Source of the DNA: Agapanthus africanus
Taxonomy: Eukaryota > Streptophyta > Magnoliopsida > Asparagales > Amaryllidaceae
Length of the DNA: 64,000 nt
Direction of reading: 5' to 3'
Assembly (NCBI GenBank): GCA_030015575.1
Contig: CM057342.1
Span: 615,503,348 to 615,567,347, forward strand
Both the position numbers and the translations under genes were made by a program. The notes under the pieces are model-generated. The model did not search any database, was not told the DNA's origin, and saw only the letters and a list, made by a program, of their open reading frames with translations. Shown here piece by piece: positions 1 through 12,068 of the stretch (positions are counted from its first letter, which is position 1; each line of letters starts with the position of its first letter).

Positions 1-2165
1 ATGCACCGGCGACTCCTCCTGATCTATCTCCCTCTTCTTGTTGTCCTAAATACGTAAGTCCCCAAATTCTACCTCCTTTTTCTTTTCTAAAATACGGATT
101 TATAAAACCCAACGGAATCGGAACCAATCCGATTTTCGATTCGGTTTCTTTATAATACCTCACTTTTCTTTAATACAATCATGCTTAAACCAATTCGTGT
201 TGACTATTAAACACTAATTAACCATATTGATTATGTTTCAAATCAAAAGTAATTGTTATTTCATTTTACCGTATTTTCATTTAAATACCACATAGTTACA
301 ATTCTACATATAATATCACAAAAACTTGTTATACCTTTAAGTAGATCACGAGGTAATGACCCACCTCCACACACACTCATATGCAACATAGCACCATACC
401 CTTGGGAACATAGAATACGGGAAAGCGACACATTTTCATTTAAATACCATTTACTTAATAAAACCGTCTTCTAAAGGATTTAGTATTTATACAAATCTTT
501 GCAAAGCGCCGCTACAACCCATTTTGGGAAACCCGTTCGGGATGGTGTGAATTATCGCACATCCTTGGGCTTAGTAGTGTGAGATTCAGACCTCCACAAG
601 GAGCATTCGGTCTCGAAAGATTTAAAATACGACATCTTAAGAAAATGAGATTTTTAGAATATAAAATATATATTAAAATTATTTTTGTATAAATATATGT
701 ATATTTATCATACCTATTTTATTATGATATAAATATTCCACTTTTTTCTAAAAATCACAAGAATCAATTTTACACTAAAATACCATGTATTCCATACAAA
801 ACCAATATTACAAATAAATACCACTTATTATGAAAATAGGATATTTTCATTAGAAATATCACAATATAAAATCTACATTCATTACAATTCTAAAGACGAT
901 TAATAAATACTTAGGGTGTATTTTGAAAACTATACAAGAGTATTTTTACATAAAACCCCCTCAAGTTCCATAATTTACCTTAAAGACCCTAGTAAATATA
1001 GGTTTAAGCGGGACCAATCTCTTGAGCCTCAGGAAGCCGGAGAAGTGGGTGCTTGCCTATTTAAAGTAGAAAACTTAATAATAGTGTTACCAATACGGTA
1101 ATCGTCTTTGAAAAAGACACAAATCCTGCAGTCCATGTGCAGCGGTTACCGATAACATCAAAACAATCAGGACTTCAATTTACTTTTCTAATTGTCTGAC
1201 TCAGATTAAGTCTCATTATAATCTGACTTGAATATGATTCAAGTACAGTCTACAATCTACAATTTACAATATTACAATTCAACATGAATCCATGAATCCA
1301 TTATTCCATATATTCAATCTACATTGACCGAACCGAACCATGGATATACATCCATTTACATGATTCTACAGTTATTCCATTTACATGATTATACAGTTAC
1401 ATCCGTTTACTGATATCATGGTTTTGGTCAGTCATCTAACAATACAATCTATACAATACAATACAATACAACAATACAATCAAAACACTACGTAGTTTAA
1501 GGGGTAGATTGGTACGGAAGGTGTTAAAAGCGGCACGAGACAGTAAGATTAAGACACCTAACCTATATTCCGTTGCTGTTGTACCGTGGCTTAACGGTTC
1601 CTTGTACATTCCGTTTGCCCTTATCTCTAGCATATAGAGACCCTTCTCGTATACACTGGCATCCTTCTGTACCAAGCTACAAACAACAACGTTAACACAA
1701 CATTACAACAATATAATACAACTTTAAAAGATACCTTCTTATTCTGTCTATTCTATTTCTCCCTTATCTTTGGGACTTACCGAGCGACATGTTCGCTGAC
1801 GACATTCTCTTTCTTTCTTCTTTGAATGTCGTCAGGTAATCTGGAAACTTTAGAGATCGAGCCCACTGTTGAAGACTTGGACCCGTTCAGTGAAGACCCC
1901 GAGCTCTAGTCATTTTACACTTTCCATTCAGTACCTTTCATTTCTGTTATGCCATTATTTAGGCATTGCTTTTTATCAGTTGTATTTACTTTCCATGCAT
2001 TATACAGAAAGAATGTGAATAAATAAAGTTGTTGTTTTTAATATATCTTGTCTCTTGTGATTTACTTTTATATTGCTTAAATACGCTTAGCGTATTTACT
2101 TACACAGTAAATACGTAGTGGCCTCGTCGCGTCCTCTTCCCGTATACTGGGAAGCAGGGCGTGAC
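1..2165 (+). repeat. 3' part of an LTR (element X), 5' side outside the window
   Basis: AT-rich sequence with no long reading frame that ends exactly in the LTR-like terminus GGGCGTGACA, after which Angela-2a LTR sequence begins abruptly. About 77 bp expected at this edge of the Angela-2a LTR (compare 14801-14877) are missing, so element X most simply inserted into that LTR and the missing part lies left of the window. A polyadenylation-like AATAAATAAAG occurs near 2018, and perfect hairpins occur at 2079-2097 (AAATACGC/GCGTATTT) and 2136-2154 (CTTCCC/GGGAAG). The opening bases read like a short hydrophobic peptide ending at a GTAAGT donor-like site (about 53-58). The superfamily cannot be decided without the internal region; the TCGTGACA-like end favours Ty3/gypsy. 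Confidence 0.55.
1796..1909 (+). other. Perfect 12-bp hairpin overlapping a 27-codon acidic ORF
   Basis: Arms CTGACGACATTC (1796-1807) and GAATGTCGTCAG (1824-1835) pair perfectly around a 16-nt pyrimidine loop. The ATG at 1826 lies inside the right arm and opens a 27-codon frame ending at TAG 1907-1909. The product would be strongly acidic. Whether it is translated is unknown; it may be a chance frame inside LTR sequence. Confidence 0.3.
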
Positions 2166-3604
2166 ACAAGCAAACCATGAATCATGCTAGAATTTCTAGA
2201 GTAACAAAGTTTGTATCACATACAAAGAAGTAAAGAGATAAGGATTACAACATTTGTAGTCCGTTCCTTCGCTTCATAAGCTCCGTGTTGAGGTCCCTTC
2301 GCTGCGATCATCATGAACTCCGACTCTCGTAAGGCTCCAAGAGGTGAATGATGCATCTTGCTTGAAGTCTTTTTGATCCAAGATGATCTACCTTGAAGAA
2401 TCTCTAACCCAAGCTTACACTTCACTAATGAAGTAATTAGAGAAGTGAACACCCTAATCTATGTGGTTATAATAGATGAGGATGATGAAGTAGGAATATT
2501 TCCCTCTTTTGTTTTCAATTTCTCACAATTAAACATCATAAATGAAAAGCTAGTGAAGCTTTTCTTCAAGAAGCAAGAAGAAGAAGAAGAAGCAAAAACT
2601 TTTGTGATGAATAATGAAATTATTGTTATGGTTACAATTGCAACCATGAGTTAAGAATGAGAGTCTTAACTCATGTAGAGAATAAACTAGAGTTAAGGGT
2701 TTGGGTTGGGTTAACAAATATCTACACAAAATATCAAAGGATGAAGACAAAAGGAAAGCTTCATGAAGCTTCATGAAAAGCTAACCCAAAAGCTAATCCA
2801 AATCCAAACCCTAACTAGGTTTAATCTCTAAATCATTGTTGCATTTATAACCCTAACTTGTTACAATATTATATATCACATATACAATATATTTTGTAAC
2901 AAAAAGAAAATAATACAATTAACATATATCGCATATATATCAATGTATTATCCGGTGAGAAAATGAATCAATAAAGAGAGCTTATATTAGTTAACGTAAT
3001 GTAATATATTACATATATAATAATACATTAAATTATCGAATCAACACTTGATTCGACAATCCGGCTATATTGCATATAACCGACTAATATAACATATACC
3101 AATTCATCGAATCAACACTTGATCCGATGACCCAGCTATATCACATATACCCGGTCGATATCTCAGATCGCGAGAATAGAATACAGTATTTCATATCTTA
3201 TTATTCTCGGTCCCGCACATATCACATATGTGCTCATACTCCGTTTTGCCTGAGCCAGGAAACCTCTATGTAGGACTCTAATGAATCGTCAATACGCCGG
3301 CAGTAGGTGATGATCATATCAAACACCCACAAGTTGCAAGCGGTCAGCTAAACGTAATAGCCACCCAGGTATTGAGCGATTAGAAGATCAACAAGCAAGC
3401 CTGTACATTCTCTTGTGAATCCAAGCAGTAACACTACCGTACAGTCCGGTCTCTTCGTCTGATATGTCGCATATCAAGTCTAGGGGTGGTAAACGTTAGA
3501 CCCCAATAACCGATAAGTCGTGTCGATGTGAGGCTCATAACGGGTCGAGAAACTACTGATAACTCTTACCAGTAGCACTCCGTATCAGCCGTGGCCAGGG
3601 ACTT
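2166..3604 (-). repeat. Angela-2a 3' LTR, outer segment
   Basis: Matches 14878-16305 of the 5' LTR base for base over most of its length, including the GAAGAAGAAG stretch (2575-2590) and the hairpin chain near 3027-3228. The outermost 77 bp are absent, apparently displaced by element X. The segment stops at GGGACTT (3598-3604), where the solo LTR begins; the LTR resumes at 8038. Confidence 0.85.
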
Positions 3605-5470
3605 TGTCACGACCCGAAATATTAGCTCGTGACCAGCACTTGAATCACGCCACGTCTAAAGGCGTAACGGAATTCAAGTAAGCTGAAACCCAGAAATCTA
3701 AACCTTTTATGAAAAAATAAAGGAAGTGAGGTTTTGAAATAATGGTATAATGAAAACAAGTTTTCTTAATGCATAGAAAAGAAACATGAATGATGCAAAT
3801 AAAATTTCTAGTTTGAAAACATGTTTCGTCTTTTTGAAAAAATTTGGCAGCACCTTCTTTGTATATTTTGATCCAAAACCACAAATACATAATAATGATA
3901 ATGGTATCCCCAAGCGGGAGCTAGCTCTTCGCCAAACGGCGGATCACAACCATGAAATACAGCATAAACAAGTATACGACGCCCAACGGCGAAGTTCACC
4001 ATAAAAAGATAAAGAAATGAGCAAGATATAACCCCAAAAGTGAATAATAAACCCATCGCTCAAATCTCGCAATTACAAGTCTCACTAAGTCTCATCACTT
4101 ATACAATTTACAACTTTTGATTGATGGAGTTAACTAGATACAATATGAAATGTAGATACAAGAGTGGGAATGATACAAGTGTCCCACCTACCAATGCAAA
4201 ACACCCGAATAGAACTGTGTGCCAGCGAAGCCGCTACTGATCCAAGCGGTCAACCTGCAAGAACTGTGGCACAACAGGGGTGAGTTGCCAACTCGTGAAT
4301 AGAAATATATCTACAAGTAGAAATCGAATAAACAACTACTCCTAGGTCAACTATATCATAAGGTAATACTATGATATCTAGGGTGACCGGGTCGTATATG
4401 TGCCAACAAGGTAGTCAATATCTATATGCATGTGGATAACATCCAACAGTAATAATCAATGCATATATATGGATCTCGTCCAACCATAAATCAATATCTA
4501 TAAGCATGTGCATAATCTCCGATAGTAGAATCGGTGTATGTATGTATGTATGTGGATCTAGTCCACGCGTCAACCACTGACACAACAATATCATGCATGT
4601 AAATATCATAAAAGAGTGTGCATGAAAGTATGAGGATATATATATCAACGGTGTCCCTCCCGAAACATCAAATCATGGAACCTGAGTGCCTAGCGTCGAC
4701 ACTCGATAAACATCATGAAAACCGTGCCCAGTATCGGCACGTAAATCCTCATATATCGGGCTCCGTCAGTCCGGATCAGCCCACGGGCTCCGGCAGTCCG
4801 GTCAGCCCCTATCATCTCTCGACTCCGGTCAGTATCCTCCGGATATCCGCTGAGTCCAAATACTATCACCGGTAGGTAGTAGTCCCTCTGCCAGGCTCAC
4901 CGTCTACTCCACAGCGATCCGTTCTCACCCCGGGGGACCATACCGGGTCCACCATGTACCCGCAATCGGTCTCATCCGCCTCCTCGAATCGGGTTTCACA
5001 TGTCGCTCTCAGAACCGAGAAAACCCATGGTGGACGTACTGAAATATCATATCAAGATAAACCGGGTTTTTAAAACAACACATAATCTCTTTTGAAATAT
5101 CCACGGTTCTCAAATCCAGAAATCTCATGAAAACAGCATATCTCAATGCGTAAAATAATAGAGCATGATGTATGCGACATATAAAAAGAAATGTGAGCAT
5201 ATCCGTGTATCATGCAACATGGAACAGTGATATGACATATTAAGGGGAAAGCCACTCTTTTAAAATGATTCCAGTTTTTAAAGTATAGCATGCGGTTTCC
5301 AAATTTCCAATAAAACCAGCTATCTATGTAGGTACAATATGTATATGCGTAAGTATAGATGTACCATGTATGTGTGCACAAATATGAATATACAATGTGT
5401 ATATGCACATGTATGGGTGTATCAATGTATATATCATGATGCAGCAACCCTACTGTGTAGTGACATGGCA

Positions 5471-5536
5471 ATTATCGATGATGAAGTGTGTGAGCCAACA
5501 CATATGTGTACGTGTAACATACGCATCATCGATAAT
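5471..5536 (-). other. Conserved long-stem LTR hairpin (family A solo LTR)
   Basis: Arms ATTATCGATGATG (5471-5483) and CATCATCGATAAT (5524-5536) pair 13/13 around a 40-nt loop. In LTR sense the loop contains ATGTTACAC. Related hairpins occur at the same relative place in the LTRs at 20162-20228, 26005-26067, 33487-33549, 41890-41950 and 59145-59205. Confidence 0.8.
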
Positions 5537-5875
5537 GGTGCAGGTGTACTATTACAGGTATATGCGATGCAATAATAATATCATGAATGCAGCACAAGGT
5601 AAATCATCAGCTAACAGCTATAAGGTATACGTAACTATCATATGTCCAAGTCGATGAATCTATCAATCGGCATCTAGCCCAATAACATCGCGTACGGTAT
5701 AATCTATCGTACGGCAACCTCTAGTCAAGGGTAAGGATCAATCATCAAGTCAAACTCATTACGCACGGAATATCATCGTGCGACGGCATTATATTAAAAG
5801 GGATCCTATCATCCTATACGACAAATGAGGGCACGGCCTAATATCACATACGGCCGATCATCCATGATTCACAAC

Positions 5876-5878
<3 letters not shown>

Positions 5879-5906
<28 letters not shown>
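5879..5906. repeat. (AT)n microsatellite
   Basis: An uninterrupted AT dinucleotide run of 28 bases inside the solo LTR. It is much shorter at the matching place in the sister LTR (about 19755-19765), so it expanded after the copies separated. Confidence 0.9.
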
Positions 5907-5911
<5 letters not shown>

Positions 5912-8037
5912 CTTATATACCTATGTCCCAGGTCGCATCTGCAATAATCTCATATCAGGGGACCGGCAGGGTATAAATCATTTTGATCGACTCGCATCCG
6001 TATACCATCATATCATATCATCATCTCATCATATCATCAAATTCCTCTTGTATTCTTTCATCGCATTTATGTCTCCTATCATGTCGAGTTTACATAAACA
6101 TGCTATCTCTACTAAGTATAAGTATCTAATCTAACAAACACATCTGAACCATACAATCAGATTTTTAAAGAAGTGAATCGTAATTTTGAAAACAGGGGTT
6201 ACGGTGTTTTTAAGGAAAAGATACCATTTGAAAATCCGTAACATCCCTCAAGATATACATTTAAAAGATACATACGATTCTTTGGTTTAGAAAAATGTAT
6301 GGTTTGGATGATGCATCTACATCGACTATCTAGTCCTACAGTACCCTAAGCGGTAATATCGCTAAACGTCATTCTAGGGTAGTAGTAACATATCACACTT
6401 AACTATCCTCTAGTTTCTAATATGACTACATAGCTATCTATATCCTAACCCTAGTTTCCTAATCTAGGTTTCCTAACCATACTCTATAAATCGGTTTTCC
6501 ATCAGAAGTTTGCGGGGGTGCTATACGCCATCCACCCGACTTCCCCGGTAGATATAGATCTACTCACCTGGTCTTCGCTCTCTAAAATCGATGACGCCGT
6601 GCTTCTTCGCCTTGGAATCCATGCGAGGGTACCTACAATAATAAACAATCGCAATACGTATTAAAATCGAGGTAGAAAACCGATACGGCGCACAGTATGC
6701 TCATAGGTTAGAACCTATGGCCTAAACGTGCAAAGCAATCAAATAACCCCTGTTGTCGATGTACAAACACCCGACAACCAAATACCAATCCAAATATCAA
6801 GAAAGTGAATTTTAAAATACGGAAAACATAGCCTAAAACACACCAAAATGCTTCCAGATTTTCCCCAGGTGACAATTAGCCAAAACTGCATATAGGAGGG
6901 GTCTAATTTAGTGCAAAAGGAGCCATGGACCAAATCTGAACCAAATCCATCCTACTCTGGCCGCAAATTGCGGCCAGAATGATTAAATATACCACCTGGG
7001 GTTTGAATTAGGGGCTCGAGTCTCAGTGGTAGCTTCCTAGGTGCCTGCATGACTCCCAGTAATCCCAAAATCATTTCTAGTGTCCCCGGGTTGCTCCAGA
7101 TTCCAAAATACCCTCTAAAATCACACATTTATCCGATGTCGGGGTTTCTAAATCCGTGTTTTGGGGTTTCTAAGATCTGGTCTAGGTCACTAAACAGCAC
7201 CCAAGTCTAGTTAACAGCCTCTAACATCACCGATTTCAAACAACACTCAAACCTTCACTAGGGTTTCCCAATATTCACTAATCTTCACAATATCACATCT
7301 AAACACATAGGAATACTAAAGTAAATGGAAAACTACCCTAATTAGTGAAGGGATTACCTCATATAGCACCCATGAATCCCTAAGATCATCAAAACTAAAT
7401 TTTTCTTGGTCCCATGTGTAGAGGTTAAAGAGGGGATTAATTTTTGTAAAGGGTGTGTAGGGTTTTGGGGATTGGTTGGAGGTAGATCTAGGGTTCTTTG
7501 AGGAGGGTTATGGGGTTGAGAAGATGAGGAGGGAGTTGAAAAATGGTGGGGATATGAGATGAGGCAGCAGCCTCCCCTCTCACACTAATACTCACTCTCT
7601 CTTCTCTCTCCAAAGTACACCTAACCATTCATTATGTCTCCTCTTTGACCCTTTTCATTTTCTCATTTCTTTTTCTCACCAAAATGAACATATACACCCA
7701 TATAAAACCATAAATGAAATAACATGTAACAAAATGAAACATGTCATGATGCACTAACCATGGAAACTGTAAAAACGCGGATTTGGCCTAATCGCGATTA
7801 GCAGTGCACTCGGGTTTTTATCGAAACTGGATATAATAAATTCTAAAATTGCCAAATCCTTTAATTATATATTTAAATGAATAAATAATTTTAATTTCAT
7901 TCTATTTCACAATTATTGGTATATATTTATACCCTTTTTCGAAAACCCCAATTTCGCAAATCGGCAGTTTTCGGGAAATATAATATTTTAATATTAAATT
8001 CCCAAAAATAATATTTTATATTTTCTGAAATGTTACA

Positions 8038-8749
8038 GACTTCCAGTTATAGCCAATCGAACACAGCACAACATCAACTTTCTATACCGGGAGAGACGAA
8101 ACCCCTCCTATTGCTCATTGCCTCCATGTGATCGAGACTGTACCCAAAAGCCACCCTTTTGCACGCCCTCTTGGACGTGGTAAGGTGGAAATCAAAGCAC
8201 ATTGGGAATCACACAAGTCTCTATGATGATCTCGGGTCTACAGACTAACCTATACCAGTGTCACCAGAGAACTGCTATCTGACGATTGGTATAATACCAT
8301 CTAGGAGTTCTCAGCGAGTCCGTTCAGTGTACCCAGTCTCCACTGAGCACCCGTACACCATCTTTGATGTCAAACACCAATGGATATGGGATCATCCATC
8401 GCCCATCATATGGGTCAAGATGCGTATATGCTATTCTACTCTGGAGTATCGATGCCCTGTCTCGATACTCCCTCGACTAGGAACAGTTATAAGATGTACT
8501 CTTTGACTACCCTGGCCCCACTAGTATGATCTGCATCATAGTCCTAGTAGTCGAGTACATATCCTAAGGGCTTTATCAACATGTGAGAGCAAGACAGTAA
8601 ACCAATACAAGTCAACATATTAAGATAAAGTGAAACCAAATACCATACTATCATGTCGAGCAAGAAAGTCCTCTCTATATATCCAACCATCCACTATAAT
8701 ATACATCATATGTACAACAATGGCCTCTAGGGCATATATATAACTAACA
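8038..8749 (-). repeat. Angela-2a 3' LTR, inner segment
   Basis: Continues the LTR interrupted at 3604 and matches 16306-17012 of the 5' LTR. It ends CTAACA at 8749 (LTR start TGTTAG in sense), directly followed by the polypurine tract. The CCCTAGAGGCCA tag of Angela-type LTRs is at about 8723-8736. Confidence 0.9.
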
Positions 8750-8760
8750 ATCTCCCACTT
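8750..8760 (-). other. Angela-2a polypurine tract
   Basis: In sense AAGTGGGAGAT, immediately upstream of the 3' LTR start. It is identical to the tract of Angela-1 (56725-56735), as expected for the plus-strand primer of a copia element. Confidence 0.85.
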
Positions 8761-8798
8761 GCACTAAGACCAGTGTTGTAGTATCTCATACCCAACAT

Positions 8799-9668
8799 CT
8801 AGAAGAGTCTCTCAAATTGTATCTGGGGAATGGCCTTCGTGAGTGGATCCGCAGTGTTGTCATTCGTGTCAACTCTCCTGACCTTGATCTCACGGCGATC
8901 AACTATCTCTCGGATCAGGTGATACCGCCTCATAATATGTCTGGACTTCTGATGGGACCTGGGTTCCTTGGCCAAAACCACAGCTCCATTGTTATCATAA
9001 TACAAAGGTATTGGATGCTCAATAGAAGGAACAACACCAAGTTCAGTGATGAACTTCTTCATCCAGACAGCCTCTTTGGCAGCATCGTTGGCAGTGATGT
9101 ATTCAGCCTCCATCGTCGAGTCTGCCACGGTTTCTTGCTTGGAACTCTTCCAACAAGCCGCCCCTCCATTTAGGGTAAAGACAAATCCCGAGTGCGACTT
9201 AGAGTCGTCCTTATCACTTTTGAAGCTCGAATCGGTAAAGGACTCCACCTGGAGTTCTCCGTTACTATACACCAAGAACATCTCCTTAGTTCTTCTTAAG
9301 TGCTTGAGAATGTTCTTCACAGCTGTCCAGTGATTCTCTCCTGGATCTTCTTGATACCTACTCACTACACTTAGTGAGTATGCTACATCCGGTCTGGTAT
9401 ATAGCATCGCGTACATGATAGAGCCTACTGCCGAAGTATAGGGTATCCCTTGCATGCGAGCTCTCTCCAAATCAGTCTTGGGAGACATCTCTTTGGAGAG
9501 AGTGAGTTCAGAGATCGTGGGTTGGTTACCACACTTGGATTCTTCCATACTAAACCTCTTTAGTATGGTGTCAATGTACCTGGATTGGGACAATCCTAGT
9601 ATCCGTTTAGATCTATCTCTATAGATCTTGATTCCCAAAATGCAGGAGGCATCACCTAGATCTTTCAT
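8799..9668 (-). pseudogene. Angela-2a pol, part 3: end of RT and RNase H
   Basis: A 289-codon open stretch in the same frame as the upstream segments. It begins just after the reverse transcriptase core (SMKDLGDASCILGIKIYRD) and continues into the copia RNase H, with TDSSFKSDKDD, TMEAEYITANDAAKEAVW and YYDNNGAVVLAKEP holding the acidic residues. It aligns along its length with 55816-56679 of Angela-1. A stop replaces the residue before the terminal MLGMRY-like tail, so about 14 residues are cut off compared with Angela-1. It is separated from the RT part by an in-frame stop at 9684-9686. It cannot act without the rest of pol. Confidence 0.9.
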
Positions 9669-9683
9669 CGAGAATCTAGGTGA

Positions 9684-10268
9684 TTAGAAGAGCTTGACCG
9701 AGTGTAGCATAGGAACATCATTTCCTATCAAGAGTATGTCATCCACGTACAATACGAGGAAGACGACCTTACTCTCTGCAACCTTCTTATATATACAAGG
9801 TTCATCTATGTTTTTGATGAAGTCAAACTCTTTGACTACAACATCAAAAAAGATGTTCCAACTCCGCGATGCCTGCTTTAACCCGTAGATGGATTTAAGC
9901 AGCTTGCACACCTTTCCGTTGCTCCCACTATCTACGAAGCCCTCTAGCTGAGTCATGTACACGCACTCCTCTAAATCACCATTTAGGAAGGCGGTCTTAA
10001 TATCTATCTGCCAGATTTCGTAGTCGTGGTATGCAGCAATGGCAAGTAAGATCCGGATGGACTTAAGCATAGCCACTGGAGAAAAGGTTTCGTCATAATC
10101 CACACCTGGTCGTTGACGAAAACCTTTTGCAACAAGTCTAGCTTTGAAAGTCTCCACTTTTCTATCTACACCAAGTTTCTTCTTAAAGATCCACTTGCTC
10201 TCAATGGGTTTTAACCCTTCAGGATCAATTTCCAAAGTCCATACTTTGTTGGTGTACATGGATTCCAT
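9684..10268 (-). pseudogene. Angela-2a pol, part 2: reverse transcriptase core
   Basis: A 194-codon open stretch holding most of the copia reverse transcriptase: KWIFKKKLGVD, LVAKGFRQRPGVDYDETFSPV, IDIKTAFLNGDLEECVYM, the fingers/palm motif KSIYGLKQASRSWN and the catalytic YVDDILLIGND. The catalytic aspartates are intact. It is bounded by an in-frame stop upstream (10275-10277) and one downstream (9684-9686), both where Angela-1 has sense codons, so these are nonsense mutations and not gene ends. In an active element this domain copies genomic RNA into cDNA in the virus-like particle. Confidence 0.9.
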
Positions 10269-10274
10269 CCCAGA

Positions 10275-12068
10275 TCACATTGCATCCAGCCACTTCACAG
10301 AGTCCCCACTCGTGATGGCCTGCTCGAAGCTAGTTGGGTCATCATCTTCCATGATGCAATCCTTGCTTCCATCGTCAATGAGAAAACCGTAGTATCTCTC
10401 AGGTGGATGAGGAACCCTACTAGATCGGTGGAGAGGATGGGGTTCGTTGGGAACTACTGAATCATCTGGTTCCACTAAATCTTCAGTTGTAGCTTGTGGT
10501 GCTGGAACTTCTTCCAGCTCTACTGCTTCGCCACTAATTTCTTTTACAAGAAATTCCTTTTCTAAAAAGGTGTCATGTCGAGAAACAAACACCTTTTGTT
10601 CCTCGCTATGGTAGAAAAGATATCCATGTGAATGTTTAGGATATCCAACAAATTTACAAAGAACTGACCGTGCCTCGAGTTTGTCCGGATTTTGTGTTTT
10701 GACATAGGCCGGACAACCCCATATTTTAACACGTTTAAGACATGGTCTCTTCCCTCTCCATATCTTATATGGCATGGTAGGTACAGATTTAGACGGAACT
10801 TGATTCAATAGGTATACTGCTGTCTCAAGCGCATGCCCCCAGAAGGAAATAGGTAACTCAGCATTGCACATCATAGAGCGTACCATATCTAATATGGTAC
10901 GATTCCTCCGCTCTGATACACCGTTGTGCTGTGGTGTATAAGGAGGAGTAAGCTGAGAGAGAATCCCATTCTCTTTTAGATAATCTAGGAACTCATTACT
11001 CAAGTATTCTCCTCCTCGATGTGATCGAAGGATCTTAATATTTTTGCCCGTTTGGTTCTCTATTTCGTGCTTATATTCTCTGAATTTCTCAAAAGCATCA
11101 GACTTGTGTTTCAACAGGATTACATGTCCGTATCTTGAGAGATCGTCAGTGAATGTAATGAAGTATGAGAAACCGTTCCTGGCATGTGTAGACATAGGAT
11201 CGCATACATCACTATGTATTAGTCCCAAGGGTTCCGGAACTCTTTCTTCGTGTCCACTAAACGGAGTTTTGGTCATTTTGCCTTTGAGACATGACTTGCT
11301 AGTATCATAAGATGAAAATTCGAACGGATTCAAATATCCATCCTTATATAACTTAGCTAGCCATGTCGTATTGATATGACCTAGTCTACAATACCACAAG
11401 AAGGATTCGTTCATTTCTGAACTCTTCTTCTTGTGTGTGTTTTGTACATTAAGTACTGTAGTTTGGTTGAGAACGTATATGCCATTATTTAACGATCCTG
11501 ATCCAATCAACTTTTGATTCAGGAATATGTTCATAACATTATCCTGTACCACAAAATTATATCCTTCTTTGCTCAATAAAGAAACTGATATAAGACTGCA
11601 TATCAGGGTCGAAATGTAATAGCATTCGTTCAGAACCAATGTATTACCATTTGGTAACACAAGGTGATATTCGCCAACTGCTTTGGTTGCAACATTTGCA
11701 CCATTCCCCACTCTTACGAAATGATCACCCTTTCCCAGTTCCCTACCTTTCCGTAGCCCATGTAACATATTACATATGTGGGATCCCGATCCGGTATCTA
11801 ATACCCAGGACGTAGAGTGAACTGAGAAACAGTTCTCAATAACTAACACACGTGAAGAAGATGCATCATCATCCTTATTCTTCATTTGGGTGGCATGAGA
11901 ATCTAGATATTCTCCTATTCTCTGCTCGGACTTATAACAATTATAAGTGGGAGCGGGACCAACGTTCCCCTGCTCAGTATAATAAGCGGGTTCAGTCAAT
12001 ACATCCATATTATTATCTTGATTAGGGCCTGACATGGTCGCTACCTGGAGAGTGTGAGAAAAAAACAC
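10275..12068 (-). pseudogene. Angela-2a pol, part 1: protease, zinc-binding domain and integrase
   Basis: A 597-codon frame; the first ATG is at residue 12. Domains in order: aspartic protease with DTGSGSHIC (residue 91 on), GAG-pre-integrase zinc domain (about 225-265), integrase core (about 285-400) and the C-terminal region. Three functional residues seen in Angela-1 are changed here: the first zinc ligand (WHC to WYC), one Cys of the Cys-x2-Cys pair (to Ser), and the second integrase catalytic Asp (RSDRGGEY to RSHRGGEY, residue 350). The integrase would be inactive even without the terminating stop at 10275-10277. No gag precedes it. A CTCTCCAG acceptor-like sequence lies right before the first ATG. 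Confidence 0.92.

Larger units (their letters stand above)
3605..8037 (-). mobile_element. Solo LTR of a Tekay-like Ty3/gypsy element (family A)
   Basis: A 4433-bp insertion starting TGTCACGACCC and ending TGTTACA, with the 5-bp duplication GACTT at 3600-3604 and 8038-8042. The uninterrupted target is visible at 16299-16316 in the other Angela-2a LTR. There is no internal region, primer site or polypurine tract, so it is a recombination-derived solo LTR. It is the inverted counterpart of 17637-21891 and shares its landmarks: GTGAGTAGATCT donor-like site (near 6560), ATTATCGATGATG hairpin (5471-5536), GAGTTGCCAACTC block (4264-4294) and the 65-bp candidate exon (6568-6632). No protein of meaningful length is encoded. 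Confidence 0.88.

Noticed and set aside
2459-2774. Overlapping reading frames with Glu or Phe runs (also at 15156-15461)
   Set aside because: They arise from a GAA microsatellite in the Angela-2 LTR and occur in both LTR copies on both strands; no sign of a gene.
2795-2830. Telomere-like AACCCTAA sequences
   Set aside because: Only single CCCTAA units inside an LTR, no tandem telomeric repeat.
8258-8506. Plus-strand frame within the Angela-2a LTR
   Set aside because: Antisense to the element, and not open in the matching stretch of the other LTR (16520-16770).
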